The notes under the pieces were generated by a model that worked only from the letters and a program-made list of their open reading frames with translations, did not search any database and was not told the DNA's origin. From Tigriopus japonicus (taxonomy: Eukaryota; Arthropoda; Copepoda; Harpacticoida; Harpacticidae), in assembly GCA_010645155.1 (NCBI GenBank), contig CM021322.1, positions 6,066,308 to 6,130,307 of the forward strand: a stretch of DNA of 64,000 bases, read 5' to 3'. How positions within the stretch are numbered: the first letter of the stretch is position 1; each line of letters starts with the position of its first letter. The position numbers and the translations under genes are program-made. Positions 43,222 through 55,020 of this stretch are shown in pieces.

Positions 43222-46034
43222 CTACACGTATCCGCCACAGTCATCAAAGGGTATTTGCAATTTTTGCTGAATTTTGACAAAAACTGCTAGTACTTCATAT
43301 GGTGCAGATTTCAAAAACATTTGTCGCGAGTTATTTTCCAGATGAAATATGTAAATAAATTTTAATTTAAATAATACTTTCATTTCAAATTTGGCGCGCA
43401 GCTTGGACACTCGTTCGTTGGATGGATTGCAACAAGATACGAGTTAGATACTTGTGAGCCAGAACGATCCTAAAGGAGATTGACTGTCAAATTTGTCGTT
43501 TTCTAGATGAGTCACAAACTGTTGTAGACTTGTTTTTGTTAATTACATATAAGTAGTCTACAAATTTAGAATTTATTTTGCAGTTTAGCGAAGTTAAAGA
43601 TATTTGACAGCTATTAAAAATACAGAAGAGCAGCAAGTAATTGCTCTTCTTGAATAAAAAACAGTTTTTAAGTACGTGGAATTTCTGTTCTGCGCCAAAA
43701 TCCATTTCAGATCCCTAAACTAATTAAAAGGCATTTTTCTTTGAGCAATGTCTTGCGCCTAAATCATTAGGGATGAGTTTCGAGTTAGTGTGTTGCCACT
43801 TTTTACTCAAAGTGTAATTGCTGTTTAAAAAGGCGGGTTGTAGTAACTTTTTGACCAAAGACCTGTTCCATTGGTAGTAAATGGATTTCGAATTGGTAGT
43901 GCTGCCATATTTTACTTGGAGATTAGGTATCTTTTTCATTTGAGAAGTTTAGTAGTGGTAAGCTTTTTGACCCAAAAGGACAACAATGGCAAAAGTAAGG
44001 CAAAATACGAACTCAAAATCCATCAGTAAAAATCATTGAAAATGTCTGAACCTCTTTTATGAGGGTCGTTCTTGCTCAGTAGTTTCAGTAGTATTAGCTG
44101 ATATTTGAAACCTTGCATCAAAGATTCCTTAAAAGGCTTGAACCCCCTCTGAATAATACAGTACTTTTGTTTTCAACCATGCATGCATTTCGTATTGCAG
44201 TGTTCAAGGGGTTGTTATATTCGTGCAAAACTGTGCTAGGTGATTTCTCATCTATTTGACACGAGAACGTCTTGATACTGTAACAGAAACTTAATTACAT
44301 ATAATTAAACAAATATCTTGTATTGCAGTCTTAGTTAGGGCTGATTCTCGAGAATTCTCGCTCGAGAATTCTCGAGAATTTCTCGAAAAAATCGAGGATC
44401 GAAAATTCTCGAGAATTTTCGAGAATTTTTTATTAGATTACGCTAGGTTATATTTTGGAATTGATGGCAAAACTGTTTCATTCAAAACAAAAGTTTCAAG
44501 TAAAAGAACAATAGGAGCCATGAGCAATGTTTGAAACTTTATAAACATCTTTATGGTACATTCGAACAAGAAAATAACTCGTGAACCAGCCCAAACAAAA
44601 TCTTCTCTGTCCAGATTCGAGGCAAGATTCTGTGTCTGATTTTTTTTCGAGATTCTAATGGCTGTGGTGGTGTGTACAAGAAACCCCGGTCTTGAAAATT
44701 ACAGCTGACCAAAAATGCGAAAATGTCCGAAGTTTTAACAATGTCAGTAGAACGTTTCAGAAATGAAATTTCAGATATTGCCCGTGAGGTCCAATCATTG
44801 TTTTTCACACTCATGTTCATATTGATTTTGGTATAAACTTAAAAAAAAAACAATTTCAAGTTCTTTGGAAGCTTTGAATGTACATTTTTTTCGCTATTTT
44901 CACTTTTTCTCAAATTCTCGAGAATTGAAATGTTCGAGAAAATCGTCAGCCCTAGTCTTAGTGGCTTTGATAAGTTTAGTTTGTATTTCAACGAGAAAAC
45001 AAACACATATTGACAGTTTGGCAAGTTTTCAATGAATAATACTTTTTCACATAGTTTGTTACATATCTCATCCATCCATTGCTTTGCTTCACAAACCTTT
45101 GTTGAATTCACAATTGAAAGAAATGACTAGAAGTCTGAGAAGTCAATTTTGGTTTTGGAACTGTCTGCTTCTTTCAATAACAAATTGTTTCTTCGTCCTA
45201 AGGGAGTTTTGAGTAAATCCATTCTTCTTGGATGGCTTTGCATCTTGGCAACTTGGGTCTTCTCAATCTGAACAAAGACCCCTGAACCTGGTCTGAAACA
45301 TTGACAACTCGAGCATGCATAAGATCTGGTCAGAATGATTGGACTAGGATGAGATGACCACAATTAATAAACAAACCATGTGCGTTTAGACATAATGGTC
45401 ACTGATTATGGAGTAATCAATTGTTTTAAGATTTGGGTGAAATTTATTAGGGTAGGCCATGGAGGACGAAGTCCATGATAGGTCAATGGCTTTTAACCAC
45501 ATCTCTTTTGGCTTTGATGAAGAATCTGTGAGCGCTGTGAGTGATGAACATTTTGTGTGCTTTTTCCACTTAATATTGGATGTCACTCTTGAATTCAGAT
45601 TCGCAAGACCTTAGATGGAACTTGTGTAACTTGGTCGCAGACCAATTGGCAAAACAATTTGGCACAAAACTGAAGATATGATGTGAAACAACTTTTGATT
45701 TCACTTTGCTGTGTTTCTTAGTAAACACAAAAATTTCCTCCAGAGTGAAATGGGCACTGTATGTCGATGAAATAAGTGATGGCGGTCGACACCTCACATT
45801 TCATGGCTCTGTTTATTTATCAGAGGGTTGAATGGAGGTGCTTGATTGGCTGATCCAGTGTGAAAAGTGCGCGCCAAATTTGAAACGAACGTAATATTTG
45901 AATTGCAATTTAGTTATATATTTCATCTGGAAAATAACTCGCGACAAATGTTTTTGAAATCTTCACCACATGAAGTGCTAGCAGTTTTTGTCAAAATTCA
46001 GCAAATACCCTCAGATGACTGGCGGATACGTGTC
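43222..46034. mobile_element. 2.8-kb element with 170-base inverted ends
   Basis: The left arm 43222-43400 and right arm 45868-46034 are inverted copies: left CTACACGTATCCGCCACAG and right GGCGGATACGTGTCTAG; inner ends TTTGGCGCGCA and TGCGCGCCAAA. Shared internal strings include ATAACTCGCGACAAATGTTT (right) and its complement on the left. The interior carries several short minus-strand frames at 45127-45797 that may be transposase remnants, and is interrupted by the hAT MITE at 44336-44954. Family not recognised. Confidence 0.7.
44328..44962. mobile_element. hAT-type MITE with perfect 8-bp target duplication
   Basis: The element is 44336-44954, bounded by the direct repeat GTCTTAGT at 44328-44335 and 44955-44962. 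It starts TAGGGCTGA and ends TCAGCCCTA, a perfect 9-base terminal inverted repeat, with further CTCGAGAATT-rich inverted sequence inside both ends. An 89-codon frame inside has no motif. The intact duplication implies a fairly recent insertion into the older 2.8-kb element. Confidence 0.88.
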
Positions 46035-46042
46035 TAGTCAAG

Positions 46043-48635
46043 ACGAGCTTGATGAAACTAGCGGGCTAAATGGAGAGAAATGTCACTCCCATGAGCAAGG
46101 ATTTTGTTATGAACACAGTTTGCTGTTTCTCTGCTTCCTCAGTCATGGCGCCAAATTCAAAAATACGTCAATAACCTCATGTGCTTGTGCTTTCACTCGA
46201 AATGCAAAAAGGGTTCCAAGCTCCATCAATGAGTTGAACTCAGTTCAAGAAATGTACTTGCAACTCAACCAACATGACTATGGGTCAAATTATTAAAAAT
46301 CAGAATATAATGTGCACCCAGAGAGTACATTCAAATATCAATTCAAGAGTACCAATCAAAACTTTCTAACCGTTTGACATTTAGGACTCGTGCAACATTT
46401 GGTCAACATGGCCCGCTGTCCAGTTGTATTTCAAAGCATAGATATGCATAGAGAGGACAGGCTCAGTCAACTCTCTCAATGATTTTGTCGGATGATTCTG
46501 GGGTTAACTCCCTCCAGCAAGGAATGGTCACCTTTTGCAATCACCCGCCAACTTGGGCCTAAGTGTAAACAACAACAAAGAACGTTAAGACAGTCAAGAG
46601 AAGAAAAAGCTTCAAATTGCGCGTTATCTCATCTAAAAACCCAATTGCAGTGGGTAGGAATACCTGTGTTTTCAGATGCCACAATTATGTCATTGATTCA
46701 AAGGCTCTAAAGAACTTTGTGAGCCAAGCTTGCTTGTCAATAGTGCCCAAAATCCCCCATGCTCTGGCTTTGAACATTGATTTGGATGTTTGGCCAATGG
46801 TATTTGTGTGCCAATAGTATTTGTGTGCCAAAGCCAATTAAGGTGTCTGAGGCATATCAAAGAGTGGTTTTGAAACAGTGGTTTCATTTGTGTTGGAAAA
46901 GAGCTCCTGAACTGAGGCTTCAATGATCAAGACTAAGAATCATTTAAGCAATGGTGCAATGCCATCAGTTTGTCAAGAAACCGTTTGTCAATGCCCAGTG
47001 TTCTCTAACTTTTGAGAAAGCAACTGTGCTTGTGGCTCAGAAAGAATAGAAGAGCAATGACAAACTATTGCTACTTAACAATACAACAAGAACAACAAGT
47101 TCCTCTTCAAGTGTTATTTAAAAGTAAAATCTGAAAGTTCCCGGTGGGTTCATCCCCAATACAAACCAATATCCATGGATCAAGGGTTTCTGCCATTTTA
47201 AATATTACTCAGGCACCTAATTCATGAATTCATGAGTGTCCAATGAGTTATACAAACACAAAATATTCAAGCAGCCATCAAAACCTCCCATTTTAGCAAT
47301 TTAAGTCTCTTTTACCCATTGACTTATGTATTTATTAATAACAATAGTTGTGAACTACTTAGATACTATCCTTAATTCATATTCAGTTAAATAGAGTCTG
47401 AAATTATATATTTTCTATTCAATATCATACAAATGGCAAAACTTGGAAGAAAGTGTTGTTTTGTTCAACCTTTATTCTTGCAAAACTGAACTTGTGCATG
47501 ACTTTTTTGCCTAAAACACAACAAATCAAAGCTCAAATAGATTTTTGAACACCAAATGGCATCATATGAATACATTTTATGCTTTTGGAATGGGTAAAAG
47601 GGAAAATTAAGGTCTTGGGTGATCTGTAGACTAGCAAACCATGGCCTAATTTGGCGGGACAAAATATATCGTGTCGCTTCCTTGCTCAAGAGTCTTTGCA
47701 TGGAACAGATTAACATCAACAAGCTCTCTTCCTTCAAGTCTTGTCACTGAGAACAAAGTTGTCTCTGGTCATAGTCAAATTGGACACACTCCCAAGGTTG
47801 GGTCAATCCAGTCTTTGAAGAAAAGACAGATCATGATCAATATGCTCCGGAAAGTTATCTTCTTTTGCTGTGGAGAAGAAATCTCAGACGTTTTGAGGGT
47901 AAGGCTAGCTGAAGATAACCATTACCTGACCCTACATTATTTAAGGTCTGGGATTTCTGCTCCACAGCAAAATAAAATTATTTTCTGGGGCCTAATACTC
48001 ATATATTTGCAATATGTCTAGCCCTGCCTTAAACAATTTCACCTCTTGTTTATTCCCTGTCAAGATTTGAGGGCAACAAATTCAAAACTACAAATTTACA
48101 TGAGATAAATCTTATTTTACTAGTAAGACAGAAAATAGGACAGGGTTCTGCTCAAATCAACCATAATTGATACATCAATATTCCTTGGAAACTTTGGGCG
48201 CATTAAAAAATCATTTTCCACCTATTGTCCCACAAAAATGAAAATGTCGTATCTATACATATCTATGTTACGAAGTCCGAGTGTTAAACTACGCAAAGAA
48301 CAATCTAAGTATAACACAACCTCTTAATCATAACATTTCTGACATTCTCAAATTCGAGTTTGACCAACGCATTTCATGTTTTAGTGTGCTTTGGGTGTTG
48401 GGATGACAATGGGCTCGAATACTAATGGTAAAAGAAGGTATTTTTGTGACCCGTTTGCCTACAAAATCAGCTCAAAAATTGACAAATTTCTGCCTGGGCA
48501 GTCGAGCCACTCTTCTTTTTAGAGCACTTTGAGGTGCTCTGCCCAACTCCAGGCTACCAAAGCCAAAGCAATTTACCACGCAAGCGGCTGAGTGGGAGTG
48601 TCTCTTCTCTCCATTTAGCCCTCTAGATGAAACGA
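46043..48635. mobile_element. 2.6-kb element with about 45-base inverted ends
   Basis: The left end contains GGGCTAAATGGAGAGAAATG followed by TCACTCCC (46063-46090), and the right end (48594-48635) read backwards gives GGGCTAAATGGAGAGAAGAG followed by ACACTCCC. The outer part ACGAGCTTGATGAAAC also matches CTCGTTTCATCTAG. The palindromic element at 57.3-58.0 kb has related ends (GAGGGCTAACAGAGAAATG). The interior has short frames, for example 46492-46817, that may be decayed transposase, and a hairpin at 47845-47990. Family not recognised. Confidence 0.65.
47845..47990. repeat. Hairpin-forming inverted repeat
   Basis: TTTTGCTGTGGAGAAGAAAT followed by CTCAGAC on the left is matched by the complement of GTCTGGGATTTCTGCTCCAC with AGCAAAA on the right. 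The arms of 40 or more bases can fold into one hairpin of about 145 bases, probably a miniature element inside the 2.6-kb element. Confidence 0.6.
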
Positions 48636-48839
48636 GTTTCTCGAAACCCTCATCTTTTGAAAGCTGCTTAATCAGAATTTCTTCTTGTTATGATATTGAC
48701 AAACGCAAAACAGCTTACAAAATTTTGAGGTTCATCAGCTGTAAGCTGTGAACATCTTTTTTTGTTTTGATTTCCATAGTATGACCGCACATCATGCGAT
48801 TGAATCTGACTAGCGACCCTTACTAGAGACTGGCCTTCT

Positions 48840-50690
48840 TAGGCTAACACACGGTTCCGATGATTCACGCTGGTGATTGGTCAATAGCATTCAGTTGAAC
48901 ATTCAGCTAATTCTAACGAAGTTCAATAACAAACCAGAGTACTTCTTCTTTGTTGATTTTGAAGTGATCTGACTTGGTGCTGGGGTTGCCAATTTAATTA
49001 TGTGAAATCATATTCCCCTCTATCTACCAGTCTTCATAAACCCGTTTTTTCTTTAAGGATCACCAAAAGGCAAGGCATCCCTGACTATAGTGACTTCTGA
49101 GCAGGGTTGCAAATCAAACTCACATTCGTGTTTGCTCTTATACAAGAGCAAAGCACCCATTCTGCAAGCGGTAACCCTACCTTGCAACCTCCCGTAAAAA
49201 AACTTGCGCAAGCCCAGATTCCACATCACTAAGATTTTGTTGTCAATCACCCGATCGTGTGACATTAATTGGCCCTTGTTTAAACTCCACACTAATTGAA
49301 ATTTACTTTTTTCATATCATGTTAACACCTTAGACACATTTCCAGCAGACTTGAGGACTTTCAATAACCAAACTACCCTATCAAATGAGCGAAACAGTTT
49401 AGATGTGTTTCTCAGAAGAAAAGGTTCCTTCAATCATGAACTTCGGCTTCCCGCATGATGAATGACGTCACAGACAGTCCGTGCTGGGTCAGGCAATCAT
49501 AGATTTGAATGCCAATCTCTGCCTTTTAGTATTTCTAAATCTGACGAGCTTGATAAAACAAGTTTTATTGACCGCCTTCTCCTTTTATGAGACTTCCTCC
49601 AAGCCCGAGGAGGTCAGGTCCAAAATATTATTCACCTACAACTTACTTTACTACCCTACAAATCATTTTATTACCCTACCAATCACTTTATTGCCCTATG
49701 AATGAATCATGTCTTTATTAATACATCTCAGACGCACAATTACTTGCACGTCTGAAGCCCCCGTCTCATTGACGGGGAATGATCCACTGATTAAGTCGTG
49801 GTAGGCTTTTATACCATGGCACTGAGTAGCCAACACACCAAATGATGTACTTGAGGTGAACCGAGCTTGCTCCTAATACCGGTATTGACTAGTAGTGATG
49901 TGACTTGGGCAAGAAATGAGTCATCACAAACACCCAAGAACAAGTTGTTGACAAGCATTACTTGGGCAATACACCAATACACTTCCCAAGCTCAAGGAAC
50001 ATCGGAAGATGCAGTTGCCGGCAGTCGCTCTTTGAAGAGTTAAGATACTTGCAGTGTGACTTAGAAGAAAAAATGTCAAGTTGCATTTTCGATGATCTTT
50101 TGACCTTAATAATATAGCAATAAATAGTGGAAGTGATCCAAAAAAATATTTCAATTTGGATAGCATTTGCAAAATCATGTTTTTTTTGTTTCGGTTCTAG
50201 GCCACACATGAATGCACTTTTGAGGCTAATCAAGACCGAGATTTAGAAGTCACACTTCCAGAACAATCTCGTTTACTCAGAGTTGCCGGCATGAAAAAGT
50301 AAAATGCCAAATCTTCTTTTAGTATTCTCGAAATATTTTGCATTTCCCCATGTGAGAGAATTGAAGTGTGTAATTTTCTTAAAAATACATCCTTTCAAAG
50401 GTATGGGCCCTATTTAGCTGAATCAGCCTGGTTTAGTGAAATTCGGATGGCAAGTTTATTCTTCGTTCATAGCAAATTTGGCAAACCTGTTAGCTGGGAA
50501 AAGTACTTGTACAAGCACCCAAGCTATGCCAAGCTTCAGCAAGCCCAAGCATTGTGCCAGTACAGCTTGCCCAATCTCTTGTTTGCCCCCCATCACTATT
50601 GACTAGAGCGTCTCTAGATAGTACGAATGTCCGTGGTTGAACTGATTTTCAGGGTTGAAAAATTGTAACGGAAGTCCCAAAAAGGATAAG
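48840..50690. other. Intergenic region, nothing recognised
   Basis: No exon with support. A short string CTGACGAGCTTGATAAAAC near 49540 matches the outer part of the 2.6-kb element's end, so more repeat debris is likely. Confidence 0.4.
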
Positions 50691-50698
50691 TTGGTCAA

Positions 50699-50872
50699 CA
50701 AAATACCATATGCACCCACAAATGAAGGGAGGAATGGTCAAGATCCGACATCACTCGTTTCATTTTAATTGACGTCCCTCGGGCTGACGCCCTCGGGTCG
50801 CCAATAAAATGAAACTCCCTCCGCCGGATTTTGGCCATTACTCCCTTCCTTTGCAGGTGCATAAATACTATT
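50699..50872. repeat. Near-palindromic MITE of about 170 bases
   Basis: Both halves are complementary along their length: ATATGCACCCACAAATGAAG pairs with CTTCCTTTGCAGGTGCATAA, and GTTTCATTTTAATTGACG pairs with CGCCAATAAAATGAAAC. The centre is CCCTCGGGCTGACGCCCTCG. The sequence could extrude as a long hairpin. The GC-rich core contrasts with the AT-rich surroundings. Confidence 0.75.
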
Positions 50873-50879
50873 TTTCAAG

Positions 50880-51360
50880 AGCCGAAAACTCGAACCCTTG
50901 AACAGTTTTTCTCATTGTTATGTCGCTCAATCAGCTGATGCAAAGTCAATGCACCCGTAGGTTAAAAGGCAATTTATGTTCTAAGACTAAAGTACACAAA
51001 CAAAGATTAATTCGACTCAATGATCCTTGTGGAAACAATTTAAGGTCGGTTTTTTCATGCACAAGACATATGTTCTTGTAATGTATTTATGGGGTAATTT
51101 GATTATTCTTTTCTTTGTTCTGAATATATGAATTGGTAAACATAGACGAAAAACATTTTTTGATCAGTTGAAGCGAGACACAACTGACGCGTGTCAGGTA
51201 CCAAGATGAGAGGAAAAGTAAATCAACTAGATAGATTTCTTTCCGCCAATAGCAAGGGTACAGAAAACCAAATGCAAGTGAATTAAGACTCCCACGAAAC
51301 AATAATCACATGGGTCCTTGAGCCAAGGGAACACCCAAACAAATACCCAAGCACACAAGA
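50880..51360. other. Region downstream of the BTB-zinc-finger gene
   Basis: About 480 bases of AT-rich DNA, probably including the 3' UTR of the minus-strand zinc-finger gene. No clear AATAAA was found close to the stop. Confidence 0.4.
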
Positions 51361-51367
51361 AAAGGCC

Positions 51368-53589
51368 CTAAGGCGAGACGTTCTGTGGAACATCTTGACC
51401 AATTCGAGCAGGTGATCCCACCTGATTCCAAGCCGAACACATTCGCTCTCTGTGCTTGACTAGATCTTTAACACGCAGAAACACCTTTTGGCACAAATGA
51501 CACTCGTACTTGTTCATTTGTCGTCCCTGAACCTCGATGGTAGGCTGAGTTATCGGGTTGAAATGTGGAAGCGGGGGTGCACTGGAGTGAGGAATGTATG
51601 TTGGTGTGGGTTGCGGCGAATCCAATTGGGCGAAGATTCCATGTTTGTAAGTGCGTACATGCCGGTCAAAGATGGATCGAGCTAGGAATGTTTTGTCACA
51701 TGTTGGGCACGTCAAATTGCTCTCAGTTGACTTCCAACCGGGTTTAGACACTCGAGTATCGCCACAGTTAGATGACGAGGATGGATTGGAAGATTTTCGC
51801 CCCCGAGATTTAGAGGATGTAAGCGTAGTAGGAGGTGGTATTTCCTCTGGTAGATGCGAAATTTTCGTAGTAATTTGAGATCGTTGCCGTTTACGACGGC
51901 TGGGTGTGTTTATTTTCGAAACAATAGGTTTGCGATCGACTTTTGGAGTGCCTCTGAACTTTATCGGCTTCAAAACGACCCTGGCCAGCTTCGAACGGCT
52001 TTTATGGGTAATCGGTTCACATGCCTTTACAACGACGGGTGGCTTTTGCTTGCGACCCTTAGTTTGCTCTAATTTTTTCTGGGAAGGCATTTGTTTTCGA
52101 CCACTCCTACGAGATTCGACATTGACTTTGTTTAAATCTTCGGTTGGCGATTGCTCCACGACGGCGGGAGGCTTATTTCGCAAAATTTTTAATGCCATCT
52201 GAACGCGTTTCGAAGCTACCCACAGGGCCCGTGATCGACGATTTTGGTGGATATTGGACGCCAGTGCCTGATAGGAGGTCATTTGGGCTTGTTTCATGAA
52301 TCGCGCAAATCGATGAGACTCTTTGTGAAGATTGTATTCCAACTGAGAGCGAAAGTTTCTGAAATTTCGGTCACATTAGATCCAAATCACATTCATTAAT
52401 AAGCCATCCATACCTTTTACAAATTTGACAATTGGGAAGAATAGCCTTCAATCCGAGATGAGATCGGAGGTGAATTCGTAAATTCATTTCGTGTTTGAAT
52501 TTTTTCCCGCACATGACGCAAGAGGATTCCGCGCGAGAATCCGATTCGCCAGAACAAGACGGATTTTCTCTGGTGTGAAAGATGGATCGACTGGACTCAT
52601 CTTTGGGGTGATGCTCATGACTCTCTTCCTCATCCTCGTCATCTTCATCTTCCAAGACCTCCACTGAGGATAGTTCTACAAAACAGGACTTCCAATATAC
52701 ATAATGTCCTTCAGCCTAGTCCTAAATGATGGGTCCCGAGAGCATCCCTAGTACTGTACTTTAGATTTGTGGGCCCATGAACCTACCAAGGCCTGGTAGG
52801 TTCTGAGGGCCCCTGACTACACGAAGTTATATTCGCTGAATCTTTACCCCAAGGCTTTTGCCCACCCCTACTCTAAAGGAACAACCACTTACCCCGATTC
52901 AATCGAACTTTGGAGGCCATTTCCGGATGAACCACCATAGGGGGCTCACTCACCCACCGACGGGGTGGTTCCTCCATCTCGAGTTCTTTTTCAGACTTGA
53001 TCCCCGATTTATCCAGGCCTGACACATCCCATGTCCCCTCCCATCCGCCTTCATCTTCCCGCTTCAATCCGGCCATATGGGCCTGCAACCCCATGAATTG
53101 GGCCTCGGCCTCAACCCACTGGCGGCTTTCACGTTTAATCTTCGAGGCCCCGGATCGTCCTTTGACGGGCACCATTTTTGACACGGACACGCCGCAATGA
53201 ACCCGTAAAACCTCAATCACCCGCAGCACGGCTTCCCATTCAGCCGCACACAGATACATGGCCCCGGTGTAAACGTAATCCAACACGGCCTTCAAAGGTC
53301 CGGCCGGAACATCGGGCAAATGAACCGTGACTACCGAGCACGCCTCCGGACCGGCCTCCAAAAAGAGATGCTTCAAAAGCGCGGACACGCTGGCCAAAAC
53401 CGGTCGATGAGCCCAAAAGACGTGTTGGCCGCCCTCGCAAATCAGTTTGACATCGGCCAAATGCGGCGAGCCTTGCCCGTGAAAGAGATCACTCAGCGAA
53501 TCCGTAAATCGACGGGCGTGCGTCGAATCGCGGAGTTCACACACGCCCCCTGAGGAACAAGAAGCGAGGGCGGGCGATGAAGAAGCCAT
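51368..53589 (-). CDS. BTB/POZ-C2H2 zinc-finger protein
   Basis: Three exons, 53589-52893, 52675-52414 and 52358-51368, join in phase (1 and 2) to 649 codons plus stop. Exon 1 holds a BTB domain at about residues 25-140 (LADVKLICEGGQHVFWAHRP, LASVSALLKHLF, LDYVYTGAMYL), which mediates dimerisation and co-factor binding. Exon 2 has an acidic run (EDEDDEDEEE) and a C2H2 finger (CVMCGKKFKHEMNLRIHLRS plus His). Exon 3 is long, basic and disordered, then has two further fingers: CPTCDKTFLARSIFDRHVRT with a final His after five residues, and CHLCQKVFLRVKDLVKHRER ending in Cys instead of His. This architecture is typical of nuclear DNA-binding transcription regulators expanded in arthropods. Exon 1 is clearly richer in GC than its surroundings. 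No direct orthologue could be assigned. Confidence 0.85.
52690..52872. repeat. Possible hAT-end-like fragment in zinc-finger intron 1
   Basis: The intron 52676-52892 ends with GCCCACCCCTAC, resembling the common hAT terminus CAGGGGTGGGC in reverse. It also has a short palindromic CCTACCAAGGCCTGGTAGG at about 52783-52801. A similar CAGGGGTAGGTAGGCAACC string is at about 489. Ends and target duplication are not resolved. Confidence 0.3.
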
Positions 53590-53599
53590 GATGGATGGT

Positions 53600-55010
53600 C
53601 AGCGATAGGTAGTCAATGCGAGGGAGGGAGCGTCTACGGATTAGCGGCCAACGGCGACATCAAGCCGATCGCGTGAGACGTCTGGAATGGTAGAGAAAAG
53701 GTGAACGCTCACTTAGCGGGTTCAAGTGGAGTACAGGATCACCGTTCGTTATAGAGACAAACGGCGCAAAGATGCGCAAAACGTAGGAGGAGGCGGGGTG
53801 AGATTTTATATACAAGGCTTGGAATGATGAATTTGATATGTCAGAGAAATTGAGGTATTAAAAATGACAATTACAGTTTACTTTAGTGTTAATCAAAGGA
53901 GGATTTTTGAGACGGAGTTGTAAATCAAGAGTGCAAATGTGGTGGCACTGATTTCAAGTTCAATATCAACATGACGCAACAAGAAGGGCAAACACGAGAG
54001 CGGAGAAAAGGTAGGTAGTCAGGGTGACGCTATACAAATAGATGGGATATAAATTGAATAAGGCCACTCTTGTTATTTCTGATGTTTCAGTAGCTTAATT
54101 TACTTTGAAAAGGGATATCAGAGCTATTTGATCTAGATCTTTTGACTTCTAGAAAGTCTAATTGAATCATTTTCGTAGAAAATATTTTGATCCCTTATTT
54201 TATTGTAAACTTTGAGATTTAGAATCACGCTGAAAATGTCAACTTTGGCCACACATCATGAGATCGAGAGGAACGAGTGAAATGGGAAATTTTTATTAAT
54301 GTAATGTAAATTGAAAATAATAAATTGATGTAAATTGTAGCTTTTTCGACATTTCCACAATGAAATGACCTGTTGACGTATCGCTGTGGTTGCCAATACT
54401 CTCACGCTACGTCTGTGGATTTTATGTAAATTTTTTTGTGAGGTGATATGGTAAAGACAATCTATGTTTACGGATAATTTCAATTCCAGAAAAGCTGAAC
54501 GTTAATTTCAGCCGTTTGAATGTTATATCACAACTGCATCATCTCACTTGAAATATAAAAAAATGTAAATATTCAAAACTCTTTGCGTTTTGACTTTGCG
54601 ACAAAACAGGGTGTTGAACATCCATCACAAGATAAAATTTTATCTTCTCCTCAAAGCAAATTTCAAAGGTATAAAGAATGAGCTTGATCAAATTTTCCCT
54701 TCAAAATCTCTTGTTTTTTTTCAAAAATTAAATTAGTTATCAGTATTTCTCGCACTTTTTCGAGAAATAGCTCCAAAGAATTTTTTCATTCCTCCTCTTT
54801 TGGTGAGCCTGAACAAAAAAACAACATCGGCAACAACAACAACAACAACAACAACAAGACACAGACCATCTCAGCCAAAACAAGACTACTCGACCCAAAA
54901 TTTATTCCCCTCAATCCCATGATAAAAACTGAGCCTGACGTCGGGGTCCATTAGAAGCAAAATCCCGATTAACGGGAATAATCATCCGGCCATCATCGTC
55001 CAATATTCCA
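53600..55010. other. Intergenic region between the zinc-finger and NIPP1 genes
   Basis: Divergent promoters of the two flanking genes should lie here. The part near 53600-53810 is GC-rich, fitting a promoter or 5' leader of the zinc-finger gene. An (AAC)n microsatellite sits at about 54823-54856. No other gene is seen. Confidence 0.45.
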
Positions 55011-55020
55011 TTGACTGACC

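Larger units (their letters stand above)
42715..48830. repeat. Composite repeat region bounded by a direct repeat
   Basis: A segment of about 120 bases at 42715-42850 (AAAACAGCTTGCAAAATTTT, AAGCTGTGAAC, TGACCGCACAT) recurs in the same orientation at 48706-48815 (AAAACAGCTTACAAAATTTT, AAGCTGTGAAC, TGACCGCACAT). Between them lie two adjacent inverted-repeat elements (43222-46034 and 46043-48635). Open frames inside are short and show no recognised domain. The region looks like nested or composite transposons of one family. Confidence 0.55.

Noticed and set aside
44551..44820. 89-codon frame inside the hAT MITE as a transposase
   Set aside because: Far too short and without hAT dimerisation or DDE motifs; the element is non-autonomous.
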